DNA of 64,000 nt, from assembly GCA_033977485.1 (NCBI GenBank), contig CM066994.1, forward strand, positions 116,026,458 through 116,090,457, read 5' to 3'. Origin of the DNA: Hydrangea macrophylla (Eukaryota > Streptophyta > Magnoliopsida > Cornales > Hydrangeaceae). Below, in pieces: positions 1 to 12,075 of the stretch. Made by a program: the position numbers and the translations under genes. Numbering within the stretch: the first letter of the stretch is position 1; each line of letters begins with the position of its first letter. The notes beneath the pieces were generated by a model. It was given only the letters and a program-made list of their open reading frames with translations, did no database searches and had not been told where the DNA came from.

Positions 1-660
1 CTAACACGTTGATTGGTCTCGTCCAATTTATAACGGCTTCTATCTTTTGCGGATCAATTGACATACCATCTTTGGAAATTACATGATCAAGGAAGGTAAC
101 ACTTGATAACCAAAACTCACTTTTCTTCAACTTTCTGAATAACTACTTTTCTAGAAGACGTTGCAACACCATTCTCAAATGTTTATCGTGTTCTTTCAGG
201 CTTTTTGAATAAATAGGGATGTCATCTATGAAAACAATAACAAATTCATCTAAATACGTTTTAAAGACTTAATTCATTAAGTCCATAAACACATCCAGTG
301 CATTGGTTATCCAAATAGAATTACAAGAAACTCATAGTGGCCATATCGAGTTCTGAAGGTCGTCTTCTCAACATCCTTAGCTTTTACCTTCAATTGATGA
401 TATCCTGAACTCAAATCGATCTTCGAAAACACCTGATCCCCTTGTAGTTGGTTGAATAAGTCATCAATCCGTGGCAATGGGTACTTGTTTTTTATGGTTA
501 CCTTGTTGATTTCACGATAATCAATACACATCCTCATCGTCCCATTTTTCCTTCACACGAAAAGAACCGGTGTACCCCAAGGTGAACACTAGGCCGAATG
601 AACCCCTTGTCTGGCAAATCTTATAACTGAATCTTCAATTCCTTCAATTCAACTAGAGCC
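1..660 (-). pseudogene. Ty3/gypsy reverse transcriptase fragment
   Basis: Minus-strand translation gives typical Ty3/gypsy RT blocks: a [11 protein letters not shown] finger block near 500-537, an [13 protein letters not shown] palm block near 400-440, and the catalytic F-I-D-D box near 220-250. These blocks lie in different frames with stops between them, so the gene is dead. It lies downstream of the protease and gag remnants of the same element and is cut by the window edge, so RNase H and integrase are not visible. The domain order and the LTR type fit a chromovirus-like Ty3/gypsy element. Confidence 0.9.
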
Positions 661-663
661 ATT

Positions 664-1278
664 CTATATGGATCGGAAAATAGATTGTATTTCTGGCATC
701 ACATCTATGCCAAATTCGATCTCCCTCTCAATTAATACACTTGGAAAATCTTCTGGGAATACATTGGGAAATTCCCTAAGCACTGGTATATCTTCTAACT
801 TTGGTTCGGTACTTCTAGTATCCAACACACTACAAAGGAAACCTTTACACCCCTTTTTCAGTAAATGACAAGCCTTAACGGCGGAGATGAGATAAGGTAG
901 TGACACTACACCTACCCCTTGAAAAGAAAAGACTCGATGAGTCGGTACTTGGAATTCTACCCTTCTGTTCTCACAATCAATGACCACGTAATTCACTGAT
1001 AACCAATCCATCCCCAATATGACGCCAAAATGTTGAATTACTAATGGTACCAGATTAGTAATTAACACTTCATCATTAATTTGGATTTCACAATTCCTAT
1101 AAACCCCCGAACTTACCAAAGGTCTTCCCAATGGAACATCAAAAGATAAATCGTACTGTAAAAGCTCTAAGGGTACATTCATATTTTTAGTGAATTGGTG
1201 TGACACAAATGAGTGAGTAGAATCAAAATCCATTAACACATTAGCAGGTATTGAACATATAAGAACTTTAATTGGCAC
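664..1278 (-). pseudogene. Ty3/gypsy retropepsin (protease) region
   Basis: An open stretch of about 204 codons on the minus strand matches the protease-to-RT linker of plant Ty3/gypsy polyproteins. The active-site block reads D-F-D-S-T-H-S-F where the family has D-S-G-A-T-H-S-F, so the catalytic glycine context is altered. Further on are the VILGMDWL block (flap and C-terminal strand) and FPNVFPEDFPSVL, the linker that precedes RT. It is read in the same direction as the RT fragment at 1-660 and the gag fragments at 1320-2540. Confidence 0.88.
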
Positions 1279-1319
1279 GACCGTATTAGCAACGGTGGTC
1301 TCCTCTGGTGTGAGTTGGA

Positions 1320-2540
1320 AATAACGACCCTAACATTGCTCCCTTACTTGAGATTGTTATGGTTAAGCTGGTCGTGGTATCGGTGCACTACTAGGGGTTG
1401 CACTAGAGCCTTCTTGTCTCGACTTATGACAGTTGCACATTCGGTGTCCAAATTCCCCATATGGCAAACCATTCCACTATCATCGGTAAGCCACATCGGA
1501 GTGTTTGGCCTTAGACCTGGACAATACCTTGCTATGTGCCCCATTTGTTGGCAATTGTTTCATATCATAATTGGTAGATTGCATACACCCCAATGGAACT
1601 TCCCACACATGTTATACCGCGGCTTGTTACTTCCACCACCGGAAGAACTTCCAAAACTTTATCTTTTTTAACACCCTTGACCACTGTATTGACTCGATCC
1701 CGGCCTCTTATTTTGCTAAATTGACGGTGCTTGTGAACCATGCTGATACCCCATATCTCTCTCAGCGATTGACGCCACATCCAATGCCTCCGCAACCTTC
1801 TCTAATTGTTGCATTGATACTTGGCGACAGATCTCATCCCTAAGCCCTGTCACAAACTTTCCAGTTTGGTCCTCTTAATTCAGTACTATGTTCTCAGCAA
1901 ATTATATCAAACTTGTGAATTTGGTAGAATATTCCCGAACTGTCATCCTACCTTGTTTTAGCTCCATAAATTCTTGAGCCTTCTGATCCTCGAATGATTT
2001 TAGGAAATATTGTTTCTTAAAGAATTTCATGAATTCCTCCCATATGTTCAGTTTATCATGTCCCAATTTTGTACGCCACCAATATTGTGCTTCATCCTTT
2101 AAGGTATCGGTAGCATATTAAACCTTTTGAGCCTCAGAACACGGTAGAACACTGAATATCCTCTCCATATCAGACAACCAGAAATCAGCCCTCATTGGAT
2201 CAGTCTCCCCCCTTGAATATTATCAGTTTCTGTTCATAAAATGGCAACCTCCTCCCTTGGATTAGGATTCGACTGATCATGTCTCCCCTCTATTGCATGA
2301 GTTTCCATAACTTGCACCAATCCGGCTACAACCCTCTCCATTCTCTCCATTTGTGTAGGCACGTCCTTTTACCAGACATTTTCTCTCTGGCATTCACAAC
2401 ACATTTTTCATATACACGTTACTTTATTACTTTTCCATGCATGCTAAACATCATTTTAACATGCTAAGTAGACGTGTACGCATGATTTACATGACTATTA
2501 ATCATTATGTTTATTACACGTTGTAATCGTCTCTCATCCC
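1320..2540 (-). pseudogene. Ty3/gypsy gag remnant with part of a zinc knuckle
   Basis: Minus-strand fragments between the protease and the primer-binding site. A QQMGHIARYCPG block near 1510-1545 is the second half of a CCHC zinc knuckle; a first cysteine is not clear. Upstream pieces (1565-1795 and beyond) are broken by stops and shifts. The position directly after the PBS is where gag belongs. No continuous reading frame survives. Confidence 0.75.
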
Positions 2541-2552
2541 AAAGGCTCTAAT

Positions 2553-2569
2553 CCATTGCTCTGATACCA
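2553..2569 (-). other. Retrotransposon primer-binding site (initiator Met tRNA)
   Basis: On the minus strand this reads TGGTATCAGAGCAATGG, the standard initiator-methionine tRNA PBS of plant LTR retrotransposons. It sits four bases inside the LTR edge at 2574 and so fixes the orientation and the 5' LTR of the element. Confidence 0.93.
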
Positions 2570-2573
2570 AAAT

Positions 2574-4867
2574 TGTCATACCCAACCCGCCTCGGGCGGA
2601 TTAGGGCACGTTTAACAATGCCCACACACCAAAACATCCTCTAATTACTAAGAAAGACATGAATTAGACCTCATAAATAACTTTATTGAGACAAAACAAC
2701 CCCAAGGGCAAAATGGTTATTAATAAAATATAGCTAAATTATATATCAAAAGATAGCCCTTTAAGTCTAGGTTCCAACGCAAAAAACGGTGCACGAATCC
2801 GAGTTTTCTAGAAAGAGTTATATTCGTTTCCGTAAAAGTCGATGGCTGAGAAAAACAGGGGTAGATCGATCTGCCCACAAAACCCATATCGATCCGATAA
2901 TGCAAATTTTGGCAGTAACTTCCCCGAAAAGCCCAGATCAATCCACGGCAAAGGCCGGATCAATCTGGCTTATGCAGAATTGATTTTCTACTGCAAAATC
3001 TCTGTTTTACAAGTTCAAACACTTCCAAATCAAACCAAACTTTATGGAAACATCAAAAATCATTTCAAAAACATTTCTAAGTATCTCCATACCATAACCA
3101 AACATCATAGGAGTTTTCAAAATCAGTTTTCAAGACTTGATTAACTATTAACATGCAAAAAAAAAAAAAAAAACTATTAACATGCACAAAACTCACATTG
3201 CTCAAACTAGGAGCTAAATCATGCATCAAAACCTCATTTCCAACCCAAAGCGAAACATGTACACTCAAACAAGAGAACTAAGCTCAATTTACATCAAAAT
3301 TCCTTAACTTCCCATGTCTCTTCCAACACACATAACTTGGGACTTACAAGAGAAATCCAAAACATAAGGCATAACCAATATCAAAACCAACTTGACATAT
3401 TACAAGCTCTCCAAACATAAGTTGTTCCCATCATGAATTGTTTCATCTTAGAAAGAACAAGAGTTATATTAGGAACTAATAGACATATTTGCATATCTAC
3501 AACCCCCACGCCCAACCCATCGTGCGATACCTGCGATAGTTATTCAATAGTAACAACAGAAAATATATTTTTGTTTAAGCTTTTGCTTAGTGAGAGAACT
3601 AATCATGCTATTGGAATGATTAACATGTTAATGCAACAATCATCATAAACATCAACAAATTGATCTCTGGAAAGTCAAGTAACTCCAGTCACCACCCCTG
3701 GGTCCTTCTCACCCCGGATCTTTCTCATTTTTGGACGCATATAGTATATCACACACTCTCGTGACCCCAAAGGCATCGCCGTTATTTCATTGTGGTCGTC
3801 ACCACGCCCCACTCTTGAGGGTTTCCTATCCCTTACATATGGGACCTATAAATGATGACTACTACTAGACTTCCCTTTGATCCATATAAGCATATAAAGC
3901 AACTTAGCATATAAGCATAGCAATTTTCACACCATTGACATGATTTTACTCGAATTCATCATAATCAAAGCTACACAAGCATGAATTTAGCATTCTAGGA
4001 TAACAATTATCACATTAACACATCTAAACACCTAATTTTGGGATTAGAACACCACCTCCTCGATTTTTAACCAATTAAGCTCCTAGAATCTAATTTCAAT
4101 CTAGAATCAAACCCAAGTCTTGTTCTAGAGTCAATCCTACATGGTTTTGATACACCGAAAGTTAACAACCAAGAACGATCGTCGAAAAAATGTTACCAAA
4201 AATGAAAACCAAAGACGTGCAGGTGATCTTCTTACCTCCACGAGTCCAAAAATGGCCTCGATTTACAAATCCAATGTCAAACGGCGAAGGAACAGCAAGA
4301 AACGTCGTCGAAAACCCGTCGTCTTCGTTGAGAGCTCTCGGTTCACTTCTCTCTCTCTGTTCCCAACTGTGATTATCATAAGTGAGACACATATGCAAGC
4401 ATGCATATGTGTTGTCATGCTTTTTTGCCTTATTTCATTTTATACCCTAAACTTTCTTTAAGCTTTATTATGAAACCCCTATGTTAATTATATTTAATAC
4501 CCACATTTTCTAAAGGGATTTAATCTATGTCCCGCGTGGGTCCCAAACGTGATCCCACATATAATATGAGATTACTATTAAACCTACCAATTATGAATCA
4601 TATTCATAAACGTCCTCTCATGGGAACCCAAACTGGTCATATAAATATATAATGGCATCTAAATGCAAATTATATTAACTTGACCCGCATTGGGCCCTAC
4701 TTTTATACCAGTCCTACCTATCACAAGACTTTCTTCTGTGTCTGCATTTGAATACCTTTTTACCTGTGGGTTCATAACCCCACTTTACACCATCTTATGC
4801 ATTAATTATCATTAATTAGTACGTATTAATATCATATTAACCTTCTTTTTCTTGTACGGGTGCTACA
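2574..4867 (-). mobile_element. 5' LTR of the decayed Ty3/gypsy element (about 2.3 kb)
   Basis: Read on the minus strand the LTR starts TGTAGCACCCGTAC (at 4867) and ends ATGACA (at 2574), next to the PBS. The length (2294 bp) and the TGTAGCACCC start are typical of chromovirus LTRs. It contains a cluster of palindromic ATCGAT/ATCAAT motifs (about 2855-2975) and two small poly-A runs near 3157. The partner LTR is outside the window. Short open frames inside it (for example 4141-4461) look accidental. Confidence 0.88.
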
Positions 4868-6060
4868 GTTTTCTTCTTTGTTCTTAATTATTTTCTTGTT
4901 TTGATCTTCTTGTTTGTAGTTCAAGGTAATTTTTTTGTTTCTTCTTTGCGTTCTTCGTAATTATTACTTTTGATCTTTAAAAATTCCTAGGTTAGTTTTA
5001 ATCCCTTGTTTGTAGTATCCTTATCAGGGTTCAGTTATTCTAGGCAGACTCTACCCACAACAATGTTGAGGTAAACGCATGCATGTGGTGTTGGTATCCA
5101 ATTCATGGATATTCGACCCTCGAGGATAATGAAACCCTAATCTGGATCTTTGAGTCTAGATCTAGGGCATTCATGTAGTAATCATGTTGTAATCCATATA
5201 TTCCATGCATAGTAGGCTATCCATGTATTAGTTAATTCATATCCATGCACATGCATACACATGCACACTATCCTCACGCAGAATAGTAAGTAATCCATAC
5301 TAGGGATAACACCCTAGTTAGGGTTTCACATGCACACTACTACACCTAGTAGTCATGTTTGGATGTACATACATGTTATTCATGCTCAGAATAGTATAGT
5401 ATTCATCATGATTATATTATACTATATATATTGCATTATTATCCTGACCATGATTATTCAGGGATAATTAGGAATACTATGCTATCCCGGGTAAGTTCCC
5501 TAGCCTTCCTTTTATTTATCGCTTTCTTAGGATCACATAGAAGCATGCATAGGTGGATAAAGTCGGATTTAAATTCCTTACATAGTACATGTGCATAGAA
5601 CTCATGTTTTCCTAGGGTTTTTGAAATGTGCTTTTCACGTTTATTGTGATTTTTTTTCCTTTCGCATGCATAGGGGAGCATAGTAATAACTTTAGTCCTC
5701 GAATTACTACTTTAGCACGTGCATTACATGTATTTGTATAGCTTATTGGTGCTTTTCCTTTTCTTAGTTGTTTATAACTTGAATTTAGGATTGCATTAGT
5801 GTAAATGAAACGGTCCACATAATGTCTAATCAATCACCTTGAAAGCTGAGTAGAGGCATGTCTTCGGACGGGGCGAGAGGGGGTGTTTTAGCACGATCTA
5901 GCTCCTTCCTCTCTAGTACCTTAACAACCGAATCGAGTTCTTTGGTAACGAAGGGGTGCACTCTTTCAATGGACATGTTAGATTTAGTTTTCTTGGTTTC
6001 CTTTATCAAACCAAGTGGCGACTCTATTAGTGAGGATCTCGATCTCCGGATTTAGCCTTG
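4868..6060 (+). mobile_element. Probable old LTR remnant with a TGGCGACTC primer-site match
   Basis: No gene is visible here. The stretch ends in AAGTGGCGACTCTATTAG (about 6012-6029). TGGCGACTC resembles the Arg-tRNA primer site known from Tat/Ogre-type Ty3/gypsy elements. The T-rich start and the agggtttc/ccctaatc segments look like LTR U5 sequence. I infer an older plus-strand LTR into which the 2574-4867 element inserted. No second LTR or TSD was found, so the call is tentative. Confidence 0.35.
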
Positions 6061-7560
6061 TGGGATAAATATGGATTACTCACTTGTATGGATCATGGGC
6101 ATCAATTGTAACCACGGGTATGAATAAATGCCCCATAGAATCCAAAAAAACCATTCCCTAAGCTATCCTTATTCATAGTTCCCACTTCTCAACCCAAGCC
6201 TTTGATAGACGTCGACCTTTCTTACGACATCTTCCTTATGTATGATGCTGAGGTAGATCTGGATATCAATGGAAGATGAACGTTACCTTGGTATCATCCA
6301 GATATGCTACCTGACGACTCTGTATGGTGCGAACCTGATCAACCATTCTCTCCACCACCTGAGCTTGACTGGGCTGGCCTGCTAGGCCAAGAGGATGTAA
6401 AAAGGAAAATGGGTCATGGACTGCATATACTGGATTGAAAATGCTAAGAGGAAACTAAACAATTAGGCTATTGGAGCCAATACTTGTGTGCCACCTGCTG
6501 CTAAGGGAAAGTTGGCCAAGTCCTTTTCTTTCAAGTCTTAGTCGACTGAGTTTGGTTAAAAGTCTCTTGAGTCTGAGTTGACTAGAGAGTCTATTTTTGC
6601 TTTTAGGTCATCTGATGTAATGGTCTCTTCCCCATCAATAAATTACGATTCTGCTGCTATTGAGAGCTTGAGTAATCTTTTATCATTAGGATTTGTAAGT
6701 GACCTAGAGACTATAGGCTTTTATACACACAAAAGATATTTTCATATAAACACACACGCATGCATATTAGAGATAAATAAATGATTTTCACAAAATATTA
6801 AAAAAAAAAAAAAAAAAAAAAAGGTCAAAAGTGTGAAAATCCCACATGTTGGTTCGAATGAACTGCTTTTGATTCGAATGAGCTTTGGTTTGAAGGAACC
6901 TTGTTTTGGTATGAACATTCATGCACAAGTTTCAGCAAATACTTTTAGGCACCAGAATCCTCGTTCGCTTTCATGTTCCATACTGGTTCAAACAGACAAT
7001 TTTTGTTTGAATGAAAGTATGATTTTCGACGGGACTACTGCTTGTATATACATAAGTTCAGTACACATTGAAAATACACCAAATAGCCGAATTTTAGAAT
7101 CTTTTTCCAGTGTCCTTTGCTCCCAATAAGCCTATCGATGTAGGATTTCATATAGTTGGCCTAGAAAGGAACTCTGGCTTTTCATTAGATTAGAGATACT
7201 CATCATTTTTTTAGGGTTACATCACTGAGGGATTGTGTGAGTGTGTTGCAATCGGTGGACACCGAGGATCGTTGAGCAGATCTATCACCCGTCGTGATCG
7301 TCTACGAAGAGAAATTTTAGCAAAGCAAAGTATTGCTACACAAAATGCGTTGCAAGTAGATAAAAGCTTGTAGCCAGAGAAAGAGTTATGGACAGATTCG
7401 AGTTGTACTATGAGTGTTGCTTTCTTAGTAGATTATCGGCTCAGTTTTATCCTATTGAGGGTTTTCCATGTATATTCGCTGCTCTTTGTTTGGTTAGATC
7501 CATATTTGGTTAATTGTTTGGTTTGATGAAGTTAAATATCTAATTTTTTTTTTTAAGAAA
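6061..7560. other. Unresolved decayed repeat region
   Basis: Fragmentary open stretches only. 6200-6560 has coding-like composition (proline- and aspartate-rich in one frame) but several stops. A 24-base poly-A run lies at about 6799-6822. 7190-7530 resembles a retrotransposon LTR tail in its T-rich, stop-rich composition. It may be the internal part of the element whose LTR is suggested at 4868-6060, but no motif proves this. Confidence 0.25.
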
Positions 7561-8041
7561 CCAATAATTAATCTATAGACAATAATAGAGACAATTCCAC
7601 GATTTTATTACAATCGATCACGTTCAGTGAACTTGTTCTCTAACAAGCACACGCACGTCTGTTATAGTGTTTCTACACTAATGGCTTAAAACTAGTCATG
7701 TTTCATCAAATGAAACAAACATGACTTGTGTTAGTATACCTGCAATATTAATGCCCAATTAATAATTCTACAACTTATAAGAACATTTCAAGAATAAAGC
7801 TACCTATGACAGCACAAACACGGACACTCGCTAAAAAGACACACTGTAAGATAATTGTTTTGGAATGAGTATATGATCCTTCAAAGTACCGCATGAACTT
7901 TCAAAAAATGAATTACAAAAAAACTTAAATCAAGGACCAGCGTCAATAATCTGAGTATAAGTTACATGGTCCCACGACCTTAATTACGTTGCACAACAGC
8001 TCAAGACATTCGGTTGATTAATTAAACCATGAATAAAGATT
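7561..8041. other. Intergenic AT-rich sequence, nothing recognised
   Basis: No reading frame, RNA gene or repeat end was recognised here. Confidence 0.4.
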
Positions 8042-8231
8042 GGGGCACAAATAAAATCCACAAACACAATTCACAAACACATAAATGTGTCTCTCTCTCC
8101 TGATGGAGTCCACTGAAGAAAGAGATACACACATTTATCACAAACACATAAATGTGTCTCTCTCTCCTGATGGAGTCCACTGAAGAAAGAGATACACACA
8201 TTTATGTGTTTGTGTATTTTATTTGTGCCCC
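8042..8231. mobile_element. Foldback MITE with an internally duplicated arm
   Basis: The ends are inverted copies: GGGGCACAAATAAAAT at 8042 and its complement at 8216-8231. Inside, a 67-bp unit (8072-8138) is repeated in exact tandem (8139-8205). The whole forms a long hairpin. No clear TSD was found. It codes for nothing. Confidence 0.7.
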
Positions 8232-8843
8232 TAAAACTACCCTTAAACCATTCCTTCCGTATGAACTACTGCAGTCTACTCTGCCAGGAACATGCATAAT
8301 GCACAAGTACACTAAGACACAACACGCAAACCATTTTTCAGAATAATAAAGCAGCCAAAGAAAAGAAAATGTATCTCACTAGTCACTATATATGCAATAA
8401 AATGAACTTCTCAAAATATGCGCGGAAAAAATTAGTTGTTCTAATGCACATGCTTTACGCCGCCGTACACAGCCTTATTAATACATTTTTGAAATCAAAT
8501 ACATGGCCACAATTCATTAGTATCATAGCCTTTCACAATGTATTCGGTGAATACAGAAAGGTCTTTTTTTTTCTTTTTTTTTTTTTTCCAGAAATCACTA
8601 GTTTGGATACTGTTACGGCTGGCAATTCAGACCCGATTCCACCAGCCCGCCCAATTTAAGCCCGAAACAAGTGAATTCGGGCCTCTAGAATTGCAGCTGC
8701 GGGCCTGATCGGGCTTAAGGAATTTAAAGTGTGCAGGCCCAAAGTGTGGCTCAGTTAGGCCCGCAAGTTACGTTATTTTAAAAACCCTACACACTGATAC
8801 ATTATCAATATACCAGCAGCCACTTCCAGTCTTCTACCCCTCC

Positions 8844-8849
<6 letters not shown>

Positions 8850-8881
<32 letters not shown>
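8850..8881. repeat. (CT)n microsatellite
   Basis: About 16 uninterrupted CT dinucleotides inside the hAT-like element, with a shorter CT run at 8921-8932. Confidence 0.9.
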
Positions 8882-8883
<2 letters not shown>

Positions 8884-8976
8884 AACGCCTTGCACTTCAA
8901 CTGATACAACTTTCATGTTCTCTCTCTCTCTCAATAACAAACAAAATTTAAATCGAATTCGAATCTTGATTGTTGG

Positions 8977-10143
8977 TGTTTACAATAAAAATTATGTTGT
9001 GTTGGGCGTGCCAAAGTCCACGGACTCAAAAGAGATTTGTGATATCCTGATCCGACTTCCAATTCAAACGATGGTTGTTAATAGCGATTACTAACAACGA
9101 TGGGTCTTAACTCTACTCTGATGCAAGTAAGTAATTACAAATGAAATAAGAAAAAGAAACAAATAAACACTGGAATTTAAAATACCTCCATGAACATCAT
9201 CTTCATTGATCGAATTTAAAAACTGTTTACAATCACTCAGAGGAGAATGAAACTCGCAATCACTCAAGGACAAGAGTAGAAGTGCTTGAGGAAAATAAAA
9301 TAACGCCTGCCAGAGCGGAAGTGGTGTGTGTGTTAGCCCCTCTAAATGTTGCACACCCTGCCCAATTTATAGACTTTGAATATGTAACTGTCAATGCTAG
9401 TGGTGGCCCCTAATTTCTAGGCATAAACAAGTTAGTGCACCCACTCTTTGTCCCATGATTAACTCCCATGATTTGTCTTGTGATTCCACTTCTGCCACAT
9501 TGCCCTTTTATATAACCGCCTTTCTTCCAGCTCATCGCAACCTATGCACATGTTTTTATCCATGCTTAACCGCTGAAAAGGCCTTGCGAATATACCCTAA
9601 TTGACCGACTACCTTCTTCCATGAGCTGCTTGGCGCTGCTTGGCTGATAGATCTCGGTCTTATTCCTTGTGAGAAACCCCCTAGTGTCCATCGGTATTGG
9701 TGACCAATATTTTCATTTGACTCTCTAAACCATCCCATAGATTCTTTGTTAATCATTCTCCATGCCCGATCTTATGTCCTTCACTTACCTACTCTATTGA
9801 TTATCATCCTTTGGTCTTACGACTGCAGAACCCTTACGAGTGGTCATCGACCTTAATTGACCGATATCATGGCTATCACTGCTCCTACTTTGCAAAATTG
9901 CAACCTCGACCGTACTTGTTTAGGCCGAGTATCTCTTAGATAGCCCAATGTCATCCCATTCTCAGTCTCAACACCGATATTTCTGTATTGGATGTATCAT
10001 CCTTACAGGTAGATGGCACCGATATTGGTCTCCTCGTATTTGGGCCTTATTCCCTGTTCATCTTCCTGCCTGCTCCTGTGATGACATCACTAGGCCACGT
10101 GACTATCATGTGTCCTAGGAAATCCCAAATTAGGGTGTAAACA
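8977..10143 (-). mobile_element. Solo LTR (1167 bp) with TSD GTTGG
   Basis: The block starts TGTTTACA and ends TGTAAACA (an exact 8-bp inverted end). It is flanked by the direct repeat GTTGG at 8972-8976 and 10144-10148. There is no PBS, polypurine tract or coding region between the ends, so this is one LTR left by recombination. On the minus strand a TATAAATTGG box lies near 9363-9372, which gives the transcription direction. It sits inside the hAT-like element and is therefore younger than it. Confidence 0.85.
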
Positions 10144-10618
10144 GTTGGTGGGTTGATTTGAAAGATCCATAAAAGCAATAGAAGAATTTATATTAGATGT
10201 GATGAGAAAAGCAATTCCATCTTCTGAAGAACAGAGGTGGAGAGGTTTTGAGTTCAGATTTGGAGATTTGGGTTAGTGGGTGGAGAATATAATTAGACTC
10301 CGATTTTTGTTCTTTTTTCCTTTTTTCCCCCCTTTTCTTATGTGTGTATTTTTCGTTTGCCGAAGGGTTGGCAGCTGCACAGAGAGAGAGAAAGAGGATT
10401 AAAAAACAATAACAACGGCCTAGCCCGGACCGACCCGAAAGCTTACCTGCGGATTGGTTGCAGGTTTGAGCTCGGCCCGAACTGGGGCCGGCCAGAACCC
10501 GCCCGGCCCGCCCATTTTGCCAGGTCAGTGAGTAAACACCACATCTACTAAATGATAAATTAAATACTTCAAACCAACTAGACAAGTTGACAACATTTAG
10601 AATGCCAGAAACACTCCT

Positions 10619-10941
10619 CTAATCCTGTAACCTCGAAGCCAGTTTAGTATCTCCACCATGGCCCAATTGATGAGGTAGATTAACCTCCCCAATTTCTCTA
10701 GAAACGCGCTCTTCCAGCCATTTTTTTGCTACATCTGAAAATGAGGATGGTTTGTCCCTGCAATACAGACACCAATTAGTACCATACAATGAAATAATTT
10801 GAGGTGGCGCTCAAAGCACATACTATATATATTATAGCTAGAATGGAAAACATATGAATACCATCAGTGAACCAACCTTGGATGCCATGTGAGTTCAGAT
10901 CGTTTATTCATCCCTTGCAAGTTTAATCTATTGCAAAAGTT
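10619..10941 (-). CDS. Last two exons of an unrecognised protein gene
   Basis: Two minus-strand exons join cleanly. Exon 10877-10941 ends ..CCAAG before a GT donor (10876-10875). A short intron ends in TTGCAG, and exon 10619-10757 runs to a TAG stop. The phases match (2 then 1). The 67-residue tail contains FSDVAKKWLEERVSREIGEV, a charged, probably helical segment, and ends ..SRLQD. I do not recognise the family. The acceptor of the upstream exon (near 10942) is the least certain boundary. No earlier exons were found upstream, and a MITE and a LINE tail lie there, so the gene may be truncated. The hAT-like element ends only about 95 bp past the stop. Confidence 0.5.
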
Positions 10942-10949
10942 CTATCTGC

Positions 10950-11267
10950 ATAAACAAAAATAATAAACCTATATAAAATAGCAATGCTTGGAAGGTCAAA
11001 GTTCTGTCTACAAAAAAAAAAAACATGTACATCTATTTTGTGCAGTCACAATTTAATAACTTGGCTTAAGACTGCGGATACAGTTCATGTAAATTCTGAA
11101 TTCGAAATCAAGGAAAAACTTCATCCAATTCCCTCTCTACGAGCAGAGGCGGAGGGTCATGTAGACGGGAGGGGATGGTCCCCCAAGTGTTTGAAAACCT
11201 CCTTATATAAATACAAAATTAATTCTTGGCTTATAATATTTTATATATATATATATATATACATACA
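10950..11267. other. Unassigned sequence, possibly intron of the 10619-10941 gene
   Basis: No motif was recognised. A CAGAGGCGGAGGGTC segment near 11143 resembles one end of the CAGGGGCGGAG hAT family (see 23256-23872), but the second end is absent. Confidence 0.3.
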
Positions 11268-11446
11268 GTCAGGCTATAAAGAGGGCGTCCTTTCTTTATT
11301 AAAGAGAGGATCTCTGTTTTGACCGTCGGATCGTGCTTTCATTAATGGCAGTTTTGTCATTTCACAGTTTTTAAACACAATCCAACGACCAAAACAGAGG
11401 TCCTCTCTTTAATAAAAAGAGGTGGCCCTCTTTAGAGAATCTTTGT
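11268..11446. mobile_element. MITE, copy A of a two-copy family (179 bp)
   Basis: Terminal inverted repeats are imperfect but long: GTCAGGCTATAAAGAGGGC at the left, and the right end inverted reads ACAAAGATTCTCTAAAGAGG. Both are followed by shared TTTATTAAAGAGAGG and CTCTGTTTTG blocks. A second copy, in opposite orientation, is at 35972-36176. Both sit in TA-rich flanks. Non-coding. Confidence 0.7.
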
Positions 11447-11659
11447 ATATACATAATTTATGAGTAATGTCATAGCTTCCAAATTACAACATCCCAAATT
11501 TGGCTCTAAAGACATCAAATTTGGTTTCGTTATCCATATACCCTTTTTTTTCCCTCCTTTTACCAGACTCCACAAGGCATCAAAATTGTGGAAATGGTAC
11601 ACCAATTCAAGTAATCTAGCATGTTCGGAGTAAAATCAGCAAGGTAAGAAGAAAGATTT

Positions 11660-12075
11660 ATTAATCCAATATATTTGAGGCTACATGCCCTGCATGTAGC
11701 AGATATGAGGATGCTTAGATGGAAGTGTGGTAAGACTCGGAAAGATGGAATTAGAAATGAATACATTCAAGAGATGATAAGGGTAGCACCAATTGAAAAT
11801 AAGTTGAGCGAGAATAGACTAGATGGTTTGGTCATGTACAACAATGAAGACCGTTAAATGCACCTATACGGAAGGGTGATATGACTGTAGTTAATGGAGA
11901 TGTTAGGGGGAGGGGAAGACCTAAATTGACGTGAGAGTATGTAGTGAAAAAGGATATGAATATATTTAATTTAACTAAGCATATAGCTCTTTGACCGATT
12001 TGAATGGCGCAAGAGGATTCATATAGCCATTGATTGGGACACGAGGCTTGGTTTGGTTACTCACAAAATGATCCC
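11660..12075 (+). mobile_element. RTE-type LINE, 3' (C-terminal) fragment
   Basis: The plus-strand translation matches the conserved C-terminus of plant RTE LINE polyproteins: MRMLRWKCGKTRKDGIRNE, then VAPIENKLSENRL, then in other frames a GRGRPKLTW-like block and DRFEWRKRIH-like residues. Frame breaks and stops show decay. Only the extreme 3' part is present, the usual result of incomplete reverse transcription. No poly-A or TSD was identified. Confidence 0.75.

Larger units (their letters stand above)
8615..10525. mobile_element. hAT-like non-autonomous element, split by a solo LTR
   Basis: The left end GGCTGGCAATTC (8617) and the right end, read inverted as CCTGGCAAAATGG (about 10512-10524), match the weakly conserved terminal repeats of plant hAT elements. 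They are followed inward by the usual CCCG/CGGG-rich subterminal repeats (8635-8765 and 10415-10515). The element proper is about 740 bp, interrupted by the solo LTR at 8977-10143. No convincing 8-bp TSD was found. It carries a (CT)n tract at about 8850-8881 and no gene. Confidence 0.5.

Noticed and set aside
4141..4461. 106-codon plus-strand ORF
   Set aside because: It lies within the gypsy LTR, is rich in basic residues without a domain, and a similar-size ORF exists on the other strand.
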